From: Henriciella mobilis
GTDB lineage: Bacteria > Pseudomonadota > Alphaproteobacteria > Caulobacterales > Hyphomonadaceae
Direction of reading: 5' to 3'
NCBI RefSeq assembly: GCF_003576315.1
Contig: NZ_QWFZ01000039.1
Location: forward strand, 1 to 64,000
DNA length: 64,000 nt
The notes under the pieces are model-generated. The model worked only from the letters and a program-made list of their open reading frames with translations, was not told the DNA's origin and did no database searches. The first letter of the stretch is position 1, and the number at the start of each line of letters is the position of its first letter. A program made the translations under genes and the position numbers. This document shows positions 6,807 through 15,784 of this stretch, piece after piece.

Positions 6807-6830
6807 GTGAACACTGTTCACAATGATAAT
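6807..6830 (+). promoter_or_regulatory. palindromic operator and -10 box upstream of tolC
   Basis: GTGAACACTGTTCAC (6807-6821) is a perfect 15-base dyad followed after three bases by GATAAT (6825-6830), a good -10. No clear -35 is visible. The arrangement suits a TetR-like repressor covering the promoter; the tolC ATG is at 6871. The repressor gene is not in the window. Confidence 0.6.
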
Positions 6831-6870
6831 CCCTGTGCTAAGGGTGGGGCGTGAGGAGAGGGCGAGTGAC

Positions 6871-8169
6871 ATGAAGCTTCGCTGTTCAATTCGGATGGCC
6901 GCTCTTTCGGCCGCCTGCCTTGCTGGCCTGTCGGTCCCGGCTAGCGCGGAAACCCTGCAGGAAGCGCTTACGGCGGCCTGGCTCAACAATCCGGGCCTCG
7001 ACCAGCAGCGTGATGCGGCGCGAATCGCACAGGAACGGATTACCGAAGCGCGCGCGCAGCGTCGGCCGACCGTCGATCTCTATTCGGGCTATGTCTACCA
7101 GTCGATCGATACCAACCGGCCATTCGCCTTCAATACAGGTGACTTCCCGGTTGCATCGGCGCAGCTGGAAACGCGCCTGCCACTTTACACAGGCGGGCGG
7201 ATTGTCGCCGGGGTGCGGCAGGCCAGGGCCGGTGCGATGGCCGCGGATGCGCAGCTCGACAGTGCAGGGCAGGCGCTGCTGCTTGATACGCTGACGGCCT
7301 ATGTAGATATTCTCCGCGACCGCGAAGTGATCCTGATCCGCCAGTCGAGCATCGAACTTCTGACCGGCCAGCTGACCCAGTCGCAGGACCGGTTCGAGGT
7401 TGGTGACGTGACGCGCACCGATGTCGCCCTCTCGGAGGCGCGGCTTGAAGGCGGGCGGGCACAGCTCGCCGCCGCCGAGGCACAGCTTGAAGGCAGTCTT
7501 GCGGTTTATGGATTTCTGACGGGACTTGAGGCCGGAGCGCTCTCGCCGGTGCCGCCGACACCCGCGCTTCCGGCAAGTTTCGAGGAGGCGCTGGAGATTG
7601 CGCTTCAGTCCAATCCGGACATCACATCGGCGCGCCATGCCGAAAAGGCCGCTGCCGAGGGGGTGGAGGTCGCACGGGGCGCGCTGCGGCCAGAGGTCTC
7701 GATCATCGCGCAGGCCGGGGTCGAGGAGTATCACACCGAAGGCTTCACGGACACGAGCGTCGTTGCCGGGGCGCAGGCGCGCATTCCGCTCTATGCGGGC
7801 GGGGCCAATAGTTCGGCGCTTCGTCAGGCGCGTCTGGAACGTAGCCAGGCCCAGTCGCAGCTCAGCCAGCTGCAGCGGGCCGTGCGCACGCAGGTCGCGC
7901 GGGCCTGGTATGCCCATCTCGCTGCAGAACGTGCTGTGGAAGCCTCGAAGCGCCAGGTCGATGCGGCAGAAATTGCCTATGAAGGGGCCCAGCAGGAATT
8001 GTCGGTCGGGACCCGCACAACGCTCGACGTTCTCGACCAGGAACAGCAGCTTCTCGAAGCACGCCTGTCCCTGGCGACATCGGAACGCGACCGGTACGTT
8101 GCGGCTCATCAACTGCTCGCGGCGATGGGCAAGCTGACACCCGAACGGCTGGGACTTTCTGTGTACTAG
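6871..8169 (+). CDS. tolC: TolC-family outer-membrane efflux protein
   Basis: A 432-residue outer-membrane channel that joins with inner-membrane pumps or type I secretion systems. A signal peptide ends at PASAETLQEA. Two tandem OEP repeats follow, each starting with an ALxxAWxNNP / ALEIALQSNPD helix and containing a PLYTGG / PLYAGG strand turn, and the second ends GTRTTLDVLDQEQQLLEA, as in TolC/BepC. Start at ATG 6871 after GAGGAGAG. No partner pump genes are nearby, so it probably serves several. A palindromic operator overlaps its promoter. Confidence 0.94.
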   Translation: MKLRCSIRMAALSAACLAGLSVPASAETLQEALTAAWLNNPGLDQQRDAARIAQERITEARAQRRPTVDLYSGYVYQSIDTNRPFAFNTGDFPVASAQLETRLPLYTGGRIVAGVRQARAGAMAADAQLDSAGQALLLDTLTAYVDILRDREVILIRQSSIELLTGQLTQSQDRFEVGDVTRTDVALSEARLEGGRAQLAAAEAQLEGSLAVYGFLTGLEAGALSPVPPTPALPASFEEALEIALQSNPDITSARHAEKAAAEGVEVARGALRPEVSIIAQAGVEEYHTEGFTDTSVVAGAQARIPLYAGGANSSALRQARLERSQAQSQLSQLQRAVRTQVARAWYAHLAAERAVEASKRQVDAAEIAYEGAQQELSVGTRTTLDVLDQEQQLLEARLSLATSERDRYVAAHQLLAAMGKLTPERLGLSVY

Positions 8170-8205
8170 CTGCCTGCGAAGGTGCATTCGCGGTTCGAAT
8201 CCGTC

Positions 8206-8221
8206 ATAACACCTCATTAAC
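8206..8221 (+). promoter_or_regulatory. possible CtrA-binding site upstream of popZ
   Basis: ATAA-N7-TTAAC, one mismatch from the CtrA consensus TTAA-N7-TTAA, placed 57-72 bases before the popZ ATG. Assignment is by motif only. Confidence 0.4.
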
Positions 8222-8277
8222 CGACGCGGTGTAGCCCTTTTTAGGGACACTTGAATGGACACGTTCTGGAGCTGGGA

Positions 8278-9123
8278 ATGGCCGAGAAAGCACAAGCAGA
8301 GCCGACGATGGAGGAAATCCTTGCCTCCATTCGAAAGATAATTTCGGACGAAGGTGAAGGCCCGCGGCCATCCAGTCCGGCATCTGCAAAAAAGGAAGAA
8401 CCGAAAGTCTCGGTCAATGTTTCCGATGACGAGGACTTCGAGGAATTGTCGCTCGACGATGTCATCGAGCAGGCCGGCGTTTCGCAAGAGGATACCGCTG
8501 GTGACACGTCGCTCGATGCGATTGCCGACGGTGCTGACGACGATCTTCTGAACGATGTCGACGAATCCATGTTCGACGACCTGTCGCTTGATGAGGCGGC
8601 GACGCCGTCGGACACGCCTTCCGACCCGCTTGAAGGCGTCGACGACCTGTCGCTCGAAGATGTCACGCTCGACGATGAAGAGCCGGTCTTCGCACGCGCT
8701 GACGAACCCGCCGAAGCCTTCGGCGGGGACGAAGACCAGTCGGATGAGGAATGGGAAGACGAGTGGGGCCGTGATATACCGGCAACCGACGAGGCACCGG
8801 CGGTAGAGCCCGCGGTGTCGCAGGAGCCCGTTCGCGAGGAAACAACGATGTTGAGAGGCAAGACTGAAGCGGAGGCGCCTTCGGCAACGGCTGGCGCCGG
8901 CCTGACCGATGAGCGGATTGCGGGCGCAGCGGCAAGCGCGCTTGGCAAGCTGATGGTCAAACAGTCGCAGGAAGCCGGCAATCCGAACCCGAATACGCTT
9001 GAAGGCCTGATGATGGAATTGCTTCGTCCGATGATCAAGGAATGGCTCGACGCCAACCTTCCGGCGATTGTCGAGCGCAAGGTCGAAGAGGAAGTACAGC
9101 GCATCGCCCGCATGGCGCGCTAG
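8278..9123 (+). CDS. popZ: PopZ-type polar organising protein (DUF2497)
   Basis: A 281-residue protein with the two ends that define PopZ: an N-terminal helix (TMEEILASIRKIISDEG) that binds clients, and a C-terminal oligomerisation region (ALGKLMVKQSQ, EGLMMELLRPMIKEWLDANL, IVERKVEEEVQRI). Between them about 170 residues are very acidic, rich in Asp/Glu/Ser/Pro, with repeated DDLSLD/ELSLDD-like units. In Caulobacter, PopZ forms pole-localised condensates that anchor the centromere complex and cell-cycle proteins. ATG 8278 is preferred to TTG 8251 because the conserved MxEK start follows it. Lies between tolC and valS as in other alphaproteobacteria. Confidence 0.88.
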   Translation: MAEKAQAEPTMEEILASIRKIISDEGEGPRPSSPASAKKEEPKVSVNVSDDEDFEELSLDDVIEQAGVSQEDTAGDTSLDAIADGADDDLLNDVDESMFDDLSLDEAATPSDTPSDPLEGVDDLSLEDVTLDDEEPVFARADEPAEAFGGDEDQSDEEWEDEWGRDIPATDEAPAVEPAVSQEPVREETTMLRGKTEAEAPSATAGAGLTDERIAGAAASALGKLMVKQSQEAGNPNPNTLEGLMMELLRPMIKEWLDANLPAIVERKVEEEVQRIARMAR

Positions 9124-9152
9124 ACCCTCGTTCAGACATTGATATAGAGACG

Positions 9153-9180
9153 AGGCGCGCCCGAAATGGCGCGCCTTTTG
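9153..9180 (+). terminator. Rho-independent terminator after popZ
   Basis: GGCGCGCC (9154-9161) and GGCGCGCC (9168-9175), each self-complementary, form a hairpin with a six-base loop followed by TTTTG and a T-rich stretch. It separates popZ from valS. Confidence 0.8.
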
Positions 9181-9216
9181 TTTGTGTTTTTGACGTGATG
9201 ATGGACTGACCCCGAC

Positions 9217-12057
9217 ATGCTCGACCAACGCTTCGACCCGCAAGGCGCAGAACAGCGCATCTACCAGCGCTGGGAGGAGGAAGGCTGCTTCCGTCCTTCA
9301 GGCGATACGAGCGCCGAGGCCTATTCCATCGTCATCCCGCCGCCGAACGTCACCGGCGTGCTGCACATGGGCCATGCGCTCAACAATACGCTGCAGGACA
9401 TCCTCGTCCGGTTCGAGCGCATGCGCGGCAAGAATGTCCGCTGGCAGCCGGGTACCGACCATGCGGGTATTGCCACGCAGATGGTCGTCGAACGCCAGCT
9501 TGCCCAGGATGGCGGGAATGAGAGCCGGGCCTCGCTGGGCCGCGAAAAGTTCGTTGATCGCGTCTGGGACTGGAAAGAGCAGTCCGGCGGCCAGATCATC
9601 AACCAGCTGAAGCGCCTCGGCGCATCCTGCGATTGGGAGAATGAGCGTTTCACCATGGGCGACCGGCATGATCCGGACGACCAGATGCAGGAAGCGGTCC
9701 GCAAGGTTTTCGTCGACCTCTACAATGAGGGGCTGATCTATCGCGACAAGCGGCTGGTGAACTGGGATCCGCATTTCCAGACCGCCATTTCCGACCTCGA
9801 AGTCGAGAGCCGCGATGTCAAAGGCCATATGTGGCACTTCAAATACCCGCTCGCGGGCGGCGAGACCTACACCTATGTCGAGAAGGATGAGGACGGGAAC
9901 GTCACGCTCGAGGAAGAGCGCGACTATATCTCCATCGCCACGACCCGGCCCGAGACCATGCTCGGCGATGGCGCGGTTGCCGTTCACCCGGACGATGAGC
10001 GCTATGCCCCGATCGTTGGCAAGCTCTGCGAAATCCCGGTCGGCCCGAAAGAACATCGCCGCCTGATCCCGATCATCACCGATGAGTATCCGAATCCGGA
10101 GTTCGGTTCTGGCGCGGTGAAGATCACCGGGGCGCATGATGAGAACGACTATGGCGTCGCCCAGCGCAACAACATCCCGATGTACCGCCTGATGGATGAC
10201 CAGGCCCGTATGCGCACCGACGGCCCATCCTACGAAGAGAGCGCAAAAGCGGCGCAGGCAATCGCTGGCGGCAAGGCGGCAACGGCGGCTGAAGTCGACG
10301 CGCTGAACCTCGTACCGGAAGCCTATCGCGGGCTCGACCGCTATGAGGCCCGCAAGCAGGTCATCGCCGATATCGATGCCGACGGCCTGATGATCGAGGT
10401 CGAGGACAAGCTCATCACCCAGCCTTTCGGCGACCGTTCCGGCGTTGTCATCGAGCCGATGCTGACAGACCAGTGGTTCGTGAACGCCGCGGAGCTTGCC
10501 AAGCCGGCCATCGAGGCGGTGCGCACAGGCAAGACGAAATTCGTGCCGGAAAACTGGACCAAGACCTATTACAACTGGATGGACAACATCCAGCCCTGGT
10601 GCGTCTCGCGGCAACTGTGGTGGGGGCATCGCATTCCGGCTTGGTTCGGACCGGACGGAAAGATTTTCGTTGCCCATGACGAAGCCGCCGCTGTGGCCAT
10701 GGCCGAAACGCATTACGGCGAACCGACAGAGCTTACCCAGGACGAAGACGTCCTCGACACCTGGTTCTCATCCGCCCTCTGGCCGTTCTCGACGCAGGGC
10801 TGGCCGGAAGAGACCGAGGCGCTGAAGCAATACTACCCGACCAGCGTGCTGATCACCGCGCATGACATCATCTTCTTCTGGGTCGCCCGGATGATGATGA
10901 TGGGCATCCATTTCATGGGCGAGATCCCGTTCCATGACGTCTACATCCACGCCCTCGTCCTCGACGAGAAGGGCCAGAAGATGTCGAAGTCCAAGGGTAA
11001 TGCCATGGACCCGCTGGAACTGGTCGACGAATACGGCGCCGATGCGCTGCGCTTCACCTTTGCCCGTCTCGCCGCGCAGGGCCGCAATATCCGCCTCGCC
11101 AAGCAATCGGTCGAGGGCTTCCGCAACTTCACCACCAAGCTCTGGAACGCGACGCGTTTTGCGGAGATGAACAGCTGCGAATTCGGCCATGAGCTGAAGC
11201 CCGGCGACCTGAAGCTGCCGCTCAACCGCTGGATCGCTGCTGAACTCGCCAAGGCTGAAGCAGCCGTCACCGCGAGCCTCGAAGCCTACAAGTTCAACGA
11301 GGCCGCCGACGCGCTCTACCAGTTCATCTGGAACGTGCTCTGCGACTGGTATATCGAGCTGATCAAGCCGGTCATGAATGGCGAGGACGAGGCCGCCAAG
11401 ACCGAGACACGCAAGGCCTGCGGCTGGGTCATCGACCAGACGCTGAAGCTGCTTCACCCCTTCACGCCCTTCGTGACCGAAGCCCTCTGGGAGCAGACCG
11501 AGGACGCTGAGCGCAAGCGCCCCGGCTTCCTAATGCTGCAGGACTGGCCGCGCTATGGCGATGCCTGGGCCGATGCAGAGGCCGAAGCCGAGATGGCCTG
11601 GGTGCTCGACACGGTGTCGGAGATCCGCTCCACGCGGTCTGTGCTCAATGTGCCGGCCGGCGCGCAGATTTCTGCCTCGCTGATCGATGCGTCCGACAAG
11701 GTGAAGGGCTGGGCAGCGGCCAATGAAGTGCCCATCAGGCAGCTTGCGCGCCTTGGCAGCTTTGCCATCGCCGACGTAAAGCCCGCCCGTTCCGTCACCA
11801 TTGCGTCGGGCGAGGATTCCATCGCGCTGGAAGTGGAGGAATTCATTACGCCGGCTGACGAGATCGCCCGCCTCGACAAGGAAATCGCGAAGCTCGAAAA
11901 GGACATCACGGGGACTGAGAAGAAGCTCTCGAACGAGAACTTCGTGGCCAAGGCCCCGCCCGAGATCGTCGAGGAGAATCGCGAGCGTATCCGCGAATGG
12001 ACGGCCACGCTTGCAAAGCTGTCCTCGGCACGCGAACAGTTGAAGGACATTAGCTAG
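9217..12057 (+). CDS. valS: valyl-tRNA synthetase
   Basis: A 946-residue class I aminoacyl-tRNA synthetase that charges tRNA-Val. The HIGH-type signature is PPPNVTGVLHMGHAL near residue 45, and KMSKS lies near residue 588. The CP1 editing domain, anticodon-binding domain and the C-terminal coiled-coil arm (DEIARLDKEIAKLEKDI through EQLKD), which ValRS uses to hold the tRNA elbow, are all present, so the gene is full length. ATG 9217 follows a terminator, so it has its own promoter. A small membrane ORF follows it. Confidence 0.97.
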   Translation: MLDQRFDPQGAEQRIYQRWEEEGCFRPSGDTSAEAYSIVIPPPNVTGVLHMGHALNNTLQDILVRFERMRGKNVRWQPGTDHAGIATQMVVERQLAQDGGNESRASLGREKFVDRVWDWKEQSGGQIINQLKRLGASCDWENERFTMGDRHDPDDQMQEAVRKVFVDLYNEGLIYRDKRLVNWDPHFQTAISDLEVESRDVKGHMWHFKYPLAGGETYTYVEKDEDGNVTLEEERDYISIATTRPETMLGDGAVAVHPDDERYAPIVGKLCEIPVGPKEHRRLIPIITDEYPNPEFGSGAVKITGAHDENDYGVAQRNNIPMYRLMDDQARMRTDGPSYEESAKAAQAIAGGKAATAAEVDALNLVPEAYRGLDRYEARKQVIADIDADGLMIEVEDKLITQPFGDRSGVVIEPMLTDQWFVNAAELAKPAIEAVRTGKTKFVPENWTKTYYNWMDNIQPWCVSRQLWWGHRIPAWFGPDGKIFVAHDEAAAVAMAETHYGEPTELTQDEDVLDTWFSSALWPFSTQGWPEETEALKQYYPTSVLITAHDIIFFWVARMMMMGIHFMGEIPFHDVYIHALVLDEKGQKMSKSKGNAMDPLELVDEYGADALRFTFARLAAQGRNIRLAKQSVEGFRNFTTKLWNATRFAEMNSCEFGHELKPGDLKLPLNRWIAAELAKAEAAVTASLEAYKFNEAADALYQFIWNVLCDWYIELIKPVMNGEDEAAKTETRKACGWVIDQTLKLLHPFTPFVTEALWEQTEDAERKRPGFLMLQDWPRYGDAWADAEAEAEMAWVLDTVSEIRSTRSVLNVPAGAQISASLIDASDKVKGWAAANEVPIRQLARLGSFAIADVKPARSVTIASGEDSIALEVEEFITPADEIARLDKEIAKLEKDITGTEKKLSNENFVAKAPPEIVEENRERIREWTATLAKLSSAREQLKDIS

Positions 12058-12085
12058 AATCGAGGAGGTTGCGCTGGCGGTCTGG

Positions 12086-12202
12086 TTGTTCCTTGCCCTC
12101 ACCATCTTTCTTCTTGGAGATGCTGTCCTCCTCTTCTGGCTGTGGCGAACAGGCCGGATCGGGCGCCCCGGGAAGCGTGGCTGGCCAGACAAGGAAGGAT
12201 GA
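12086..12202 (+). CDS. possible small single-pass membrane protein
   Basis: A 38-codon frame with a hydrophobic segment (FLALTIFLLGDAVLLFWLW) followed by a basic tail (RTGRIGRPGKRGW). The strong GAGGAGG at 12062-12068 is nearest to an in-frame CTG at 12074 and further from the TTG at 12086, so the start is uncertain. Its stop overlaps the start of the downstream lipoprotein peptidase gene (ATGA-type overlap at 12199-12202), which suggests translational coupling. No known family is recognised. Confidence 0.5.
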   Translation: MFLALTIFLLGDAVLLFWLWRTGRIGRPGKRGWPDKEG

Positions 12203-13218
12203 GAATGCGCAGACTGTTGATCACCATCGCCGCGCTGGCCGCAGTTGCATGCACCACGACAGCCCGGTCGGCCGGGGAGACTGGGATGGCTGAAAGCACG
12301 CGTCTGGACTGGCGCATCGTTATTCACGGCGGGGCAGGGGTGCTGCTTCGCCAGAGCATGTCCGCCGACAAGGAAGCGGCGTATCGCGCCGGGCTTGAAG
12401 CTTCGCTGGCCGCGGGTGCGGACGTCCTGAGTGCTGGCGGCAGCGCGGTGGATGCGGTCCAGGCGGCGGTCATCGTCATGGAAGATGACGAGCTGTTCAA
12501 TGCTGGCAAGGGCGCGGTGATGACAGCGGCCTATGAGCATGAACTCGACGCCTCCATCATGGATGGCCGTGACCGTAATGCCGGTGCCGTGGCGGGTGTG
12601 AAGCGCGTGAAGAATCCGATCCTCGCCGCCCGTGCCGTCATGGACCAGTCCGAACATGTCATGTTCGCAGGCGAGGGCGCCGATGCGTTCGCCGAGTCGG
12701 TCGGCCTCGACATGGTCGAGAATTCATACTTCACCACTGAGCGCCGCCTGAAGGCGCTGGAGCGGGTGCTGGAGACGCAAAGCCGCACAGATGCAGACCG
12801 GCATGGTACCGTCGGCGCAGTCGCGATTGACAAGGATGGCAACATCGCTGCCGCCACGACAACCGGTGGCATGACAGCCAAGGCACCCGGCCGGATCGGC
12901 GACTCGCCCCTGATCGGCGCAGCGACCTATGCCCAGAACGGCGTCTGCGCTGTCTCCGCGACCGGTCATGGTGAGTATTTCATCCGCGTTGGTGTCGCCA
13001 AGACGATCTGCACCCGGGTCGAGCTCGCCGGCGACAGCATCAATGCGGCCGCACAGAATGCGCTCGACCAGGTCGCAGACCTCGGCGGAGATGGCGGCGT
13101 GATCGTCATGGGCGCCGATGGGCAGTATGCCTATGTCTTCAACTCACAAGGCATGTATCGCGGCATGGCCGATTCCACCGGCGCGCTGGAGACGGCGATC
13201 TTTGAGGTGGCAGAGTGA
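12199..13218 (+). CDS. isoaspartyl peptidase/L-asparaginase, predicted lipoprotein
   Basis: A 339-residue Ntn-hydrolase of the type 2 asparaginase family (IaaA-like), which hydrolyses isoaspartyl dipeptides and asparagine after cleaving itself. The nucleophile is Thr204 in DRHGTVGAVA; the N-terminal IHGGAG motif and substrate loop GNIAAATTTGG are present. The start MRMRRLLITIAALAAVAC is a lipoprotein signal with a lipobox ending at Cys, so the enzyme is probably tethered in the periplasm, while the E. coli enzyme is unanchored. Start chosen at ATG 12199; ATG 12205 is an alternative. Confidence 0.9.
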   Translation: MRMRRLLITIAALAAVACTTTARSAGETGMAESTRLDWRIVIHGGAGVLLRQSMSADKEAAYRAGLEASLAAGADVLSAGGSAVDAVQAAVIVMEDDELFNAGKGAVMTAAYEHELDASIMDGRDRNAGAVAGVKRVKNPILAARAVMDQSEHVMFAGEGADAFAESVGLDMVENSYFTTERRLKALERVLETQSRTDADRHGTVGAVAIDKDGNIAAATTTGGMTAKAPGRIGDSPLIGAATYAQNGVCAVSATGHGEYFIRVGVAKTICTRVELAGDSINAAAQNALDQVADLGGDGGVIVMGADGQYAYVFNSQGMYRGMADSTGALETAIFEVAE

Positions 13219-13227
13219 AAGGCAGCC

Positions 13228-13785
13228 ATGGCGAATGAGACCTCGACCTTGGGCCTCACCGTTCGAGACGCCGGTACGTCTGACCTGGACGCGCTTGTGG
13301 CCCTTTCGCGCAAGACCTTCACCGACAAGTTCGGCCACCTCTATCGCGCCGAGGACCTCGCCAGCTTTCTGGAGGCGGAGCATGGGCGCGAGGTCTACGA
13401 GACAGCGCTCGCGACGCCCGGCAGCCTTCTGCGCGTTGCAGAGACCGGCGCTGGCGCTCTGGGGGCCTACCTCGCCTGTGGCAAGCTGACCCTGCCGGCA
13501 AACGATGCGCCGCCCGGATGCGTGGAGCTGAAACGTCTCTATGTGGATGTCCCGCTCCAGGGTAGGGGGCTCGGCACGCGCTTCATAGAAGAGGCGCTGG
13601 ACTGGGCCCGCAAGCAGGGCGCGCCGGCGATCTATCTGAGCGTCTTTTCGGAGAACTACGGTGCCCAGCGCCTCTATGAGCGGTTCGGTTTTGAGAAGAT
13701 TGACGAATTCTGGTTTCCGGTCGGCGAGCATCGCGACCTCGAATTCCTGATGCGCCTGAATTTGGAAGATTATTCCAAGAAATAG
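13228..13785 (+). CDS. GNAT-family N-acetyltransferase
   Basis: A 185-residue acetyl-CoA-dependent acetyltransferase. The acetyl-CoA loop is visible as PLQGRGLGTRFIEEAL (motif A) after LKRLYVDV, followed by the motif B segment NYGAQRLYERFGFEKI. The N-terminal substrate part (FTDKFGHLYRAEDLASFL) resembles small-molecule or polyamine acetyltransferases. The substrate cannot be told. ATG 13228 lies 9 bases after the isoaspartyl peptidase stop, so the two probably share a transcript. Confidence 0.85.
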   Translation: MANETSTLGLTVRDAGTSDLDALVALSRKTFTDKFGHLYRAEDLASFLEAEHGREVYETALATPGSLLRVAETGAGALGAYLACGKLTLPANDAPPGCVELKRLYVDVPLQGRGLGTRFIEEALDWARKQGAPAIYLSVFSENYGAQRLYERFGFEKIDEFWFPVGEHRDLEFLMRLNLEDYSKK

Positions 13786-13960
13786 ACCGCGAATCTGGAA
13801 TCATACCGAAAATGTACTGTTTTAAGACTCCCGGAACGGTGGATAGGGGCAGGATATTTCTCAGGCTTTCCGCTGGAAAATTGCGGAAAACGGGTAGCGC
13901 CGCCGAGCTCCCAGCCTTATGGAAACAATCCAAAGGAAGCATAGTTGAAAGAGCCGTGAA

Positions 13961-15688
13961 ATGAGCAAGACCTGGGACAAGTCACGCCTGCCGTCGCGCC
14001 ATGTAACCGAAGGCCCCTCGCGCGCCCCGCAGCGTAGCTATTATTACGCAATGGGCCTGTCGACAAAGGACATTCAGAAGCCATTTGTCGGCGTTGCTTC
14101 ATGCTGGAACGAGGCAGCCCCCTGCAACACCGCGCTGATGCGTCAGGCGCACGCCGTCTCCGAGGGCGTCAAGGAAGGCGACGGCACGCCGCGGGAGTTC
14201 TGCACGATCACCGTTACCGACGGCATCGCCATGGGCCATGAGGGCATGCGCTCCTCGCTGGTTTCCCGCGAGGTGATCGCCGATTCCGTCGAGCTCACCA
14301 TGCGTGGCCATTCCTATGATGCGCTTGTGGGTATTGCGGGTTGCGACAAGTCGCTGCCGGGCATGATGATGGCCATGCTGCGCCTGAACGTCCCCTCCGT
14401 TTTCCTCTATGGCGGCTCCATCCTGCCGGGCCGGTTCGAGGGCCGGGACGTGACCGTCATGGACGTGTTCGAGGCGGTTGGCGCGCATGCCGCCGGTGAC
14501 AACCAGATGTCCGACGAGAAGCTGCATGCCCTGGAAAAGCTGGCCTGTCCGGGCGACGGCGCCTGCGGGGGCCAATTCACCGCAAATACAATGGCTTGCG
14601 TCTCCGAAGCGATCGGCCTTGCGCTGCCGCTTTCCTCGGCCCTTCCTGCGCCCTATGCCAATCGCGACGAGTATGCCGTCGAGTCCGGCAAGGCGGTCAT
14701 GCGGCTGATAGAGTCGGGCTTGCGTCCACGCGATATCTGCACGCGCGAAGCGTTTGAAAACGCAGCCATTGTTGTTGCCGCCACGGGTGGCTCGACCAAT
14801 GCAGCGCTGCACCTGCCAGCGATGGCGAATGAGTGCGGCGTGAAATTCGAACTGAAAGACGTCGCCGAGATATTCCAGAAGACGCCATACATCGCATCGC
14901 TCAAGCCCGGCGGAGAGTATGTCGCCAAGGATTTCGGCGAAGCGGGCGGTGTCCCCATGCTGATGAAAACCCTTCACGAAGAAGGCCTTATCCATGGTGA
15001 CTGCATCACGGTGACCGGCAAGACCTGGGCGGAAAACCTAAAGGATGTGATCTGGAATCCGGAGCAGAAGGTCATCTACCCAGCCAGCAAACCGATCACC
15101 AAAACAGGCGGTGTCGTTGGTCTCTGGGGCTCACTCGCGCCAGATGGCGCCATTGTGAAAGTGGCGGGCCTGCATAATCTCAAATTCCGCGGTCCCGCGC
15201 GGGTGTTTGACGGTGAAGCTGCCTGTTTCGAGGCGGTCGAAAAGCGGCAGTACAAGGAAGGCGACGTGCTGGTCATCCGCTACGAAGGGTCCAAGGGCGG
15301 GCCTGGCATGCGCGAAATGCTTTCAACTACCGCTGCCCTCTATGGACAGGGGATGGGCGACAAGGTCGCGCTGATCACTGACGGTCGTTTTTCCGGTGCG
15401 ACCCGCGGTTTCTGCATTGGTCACGTCGGCCCGGAAGCGCAGGAAGGTGGCCCGATTGGCCTGGTGAAGGACGGCGATATGATCTCGATCGATGCTGAAA
15501 ACGGTACGATCGATCTCGAGGTCTCCGAAGCTGAGCTGGAGCAGCGCCGCAAGGCGTGGTCGCCCAAGGAAACCCGTTATGGTTCAGGCGCCCTCGCCAA
15601 GTTCGCCAAGCTGGTTGGCCCGGCGCACAAGGGAGCAGTGACGCACGAAGGCTATGCAGCCGAGCGCCACGTCTATGCAGACATCTGA
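13961..15688 (+). CDS. ilvD: dihydroxy-acid dehydratase
   Basis: A 575-residue enzyme of the IlvD/Edd family, third step of valine, leucine and isoleucine synthesis: dehydration of dihydroxy acids to 2-oxo acids with an Fe-S cluster. Motifs include CDKSLPGMMMA, CPGDGACGGQFTANTM and, near the end, GRFSGATRGFCIGHVGPEA with the substrate-binding residues. Cluster-ligand cysteines are in the positions expected of IlvD. Length is normal for the alphaproteobacterial form. It stands alone, with 175 bases upstream in which no attenuator was identified. Confidence 0.96.
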   Translation: MSKTWDKSRLPSRHVTEGPSRAPQRSYYYAMGLSTKDIQKPFVGVASCWNEAAPCNTALMRQAHAVSEGVKEGDGTPREFCTITVTDGIAMGHEGMRSSLVSREVIADSVELTMRGHSYDALVGIAGCDKSLPGMMMAMLRLNVPSVFLYGGSILPGRFEGRDVTVMDVFEAVGAHAAGDNQMSDEKLHALEKLACPGDGACGGQFTANTMACVSEAIGLALPLSSALPAPYANRDEYAVESGKAVMRLIESGLRPRDICTREAFENAAIVVAATGGSTNAALHLPAMANECGVKFELKDVAEIFQKTPYIASLKPGGEYVAKDFGEAGGVPMLMKTLHEEGLIHGDCITVTGKTWAENLKDVIWNPEQKVIYPASKPITKTGGVVGLWGSLAPDGAIVKVAGLHNLKFRGPARVFDGEAACFEAVEKRQYKEGDVLVIRYEGSKGGPGMREMLSTTAALYGQGMGDKVALITDGRFSGATRGFCIGHVGPEAQEGGPIGLVKDGDMISIDAENGTIDLEVSEAELEQRRKAWSPKETRYGSGALAKFAKLVGPAHKGAVTHEGYAAERHVYADI

Positions 15689-15784
15689 ATCTGACTTGAG
15701 GTGATCGCAGAATGGCCCGATCAAGGCCAGACTGTGGTGACCTTGTTCAGCAAGGCTTCACCTGTGTCTAGATAGATTAAGCGC

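Noticed and set aside
6886-9243. A 785-codon open frame on the minus strand
   Set aside because: It runs antisense to tolC and popZ, both clear genes. Long antisense frames are common in GC-rich DNA; its product is Arg/Cys-rich and has no domain.
9298-10713. A 471-codon open frame antisense to valS
   Set aside because: Shadow of valS codon bias; no ribosome site and no recognisable domain.
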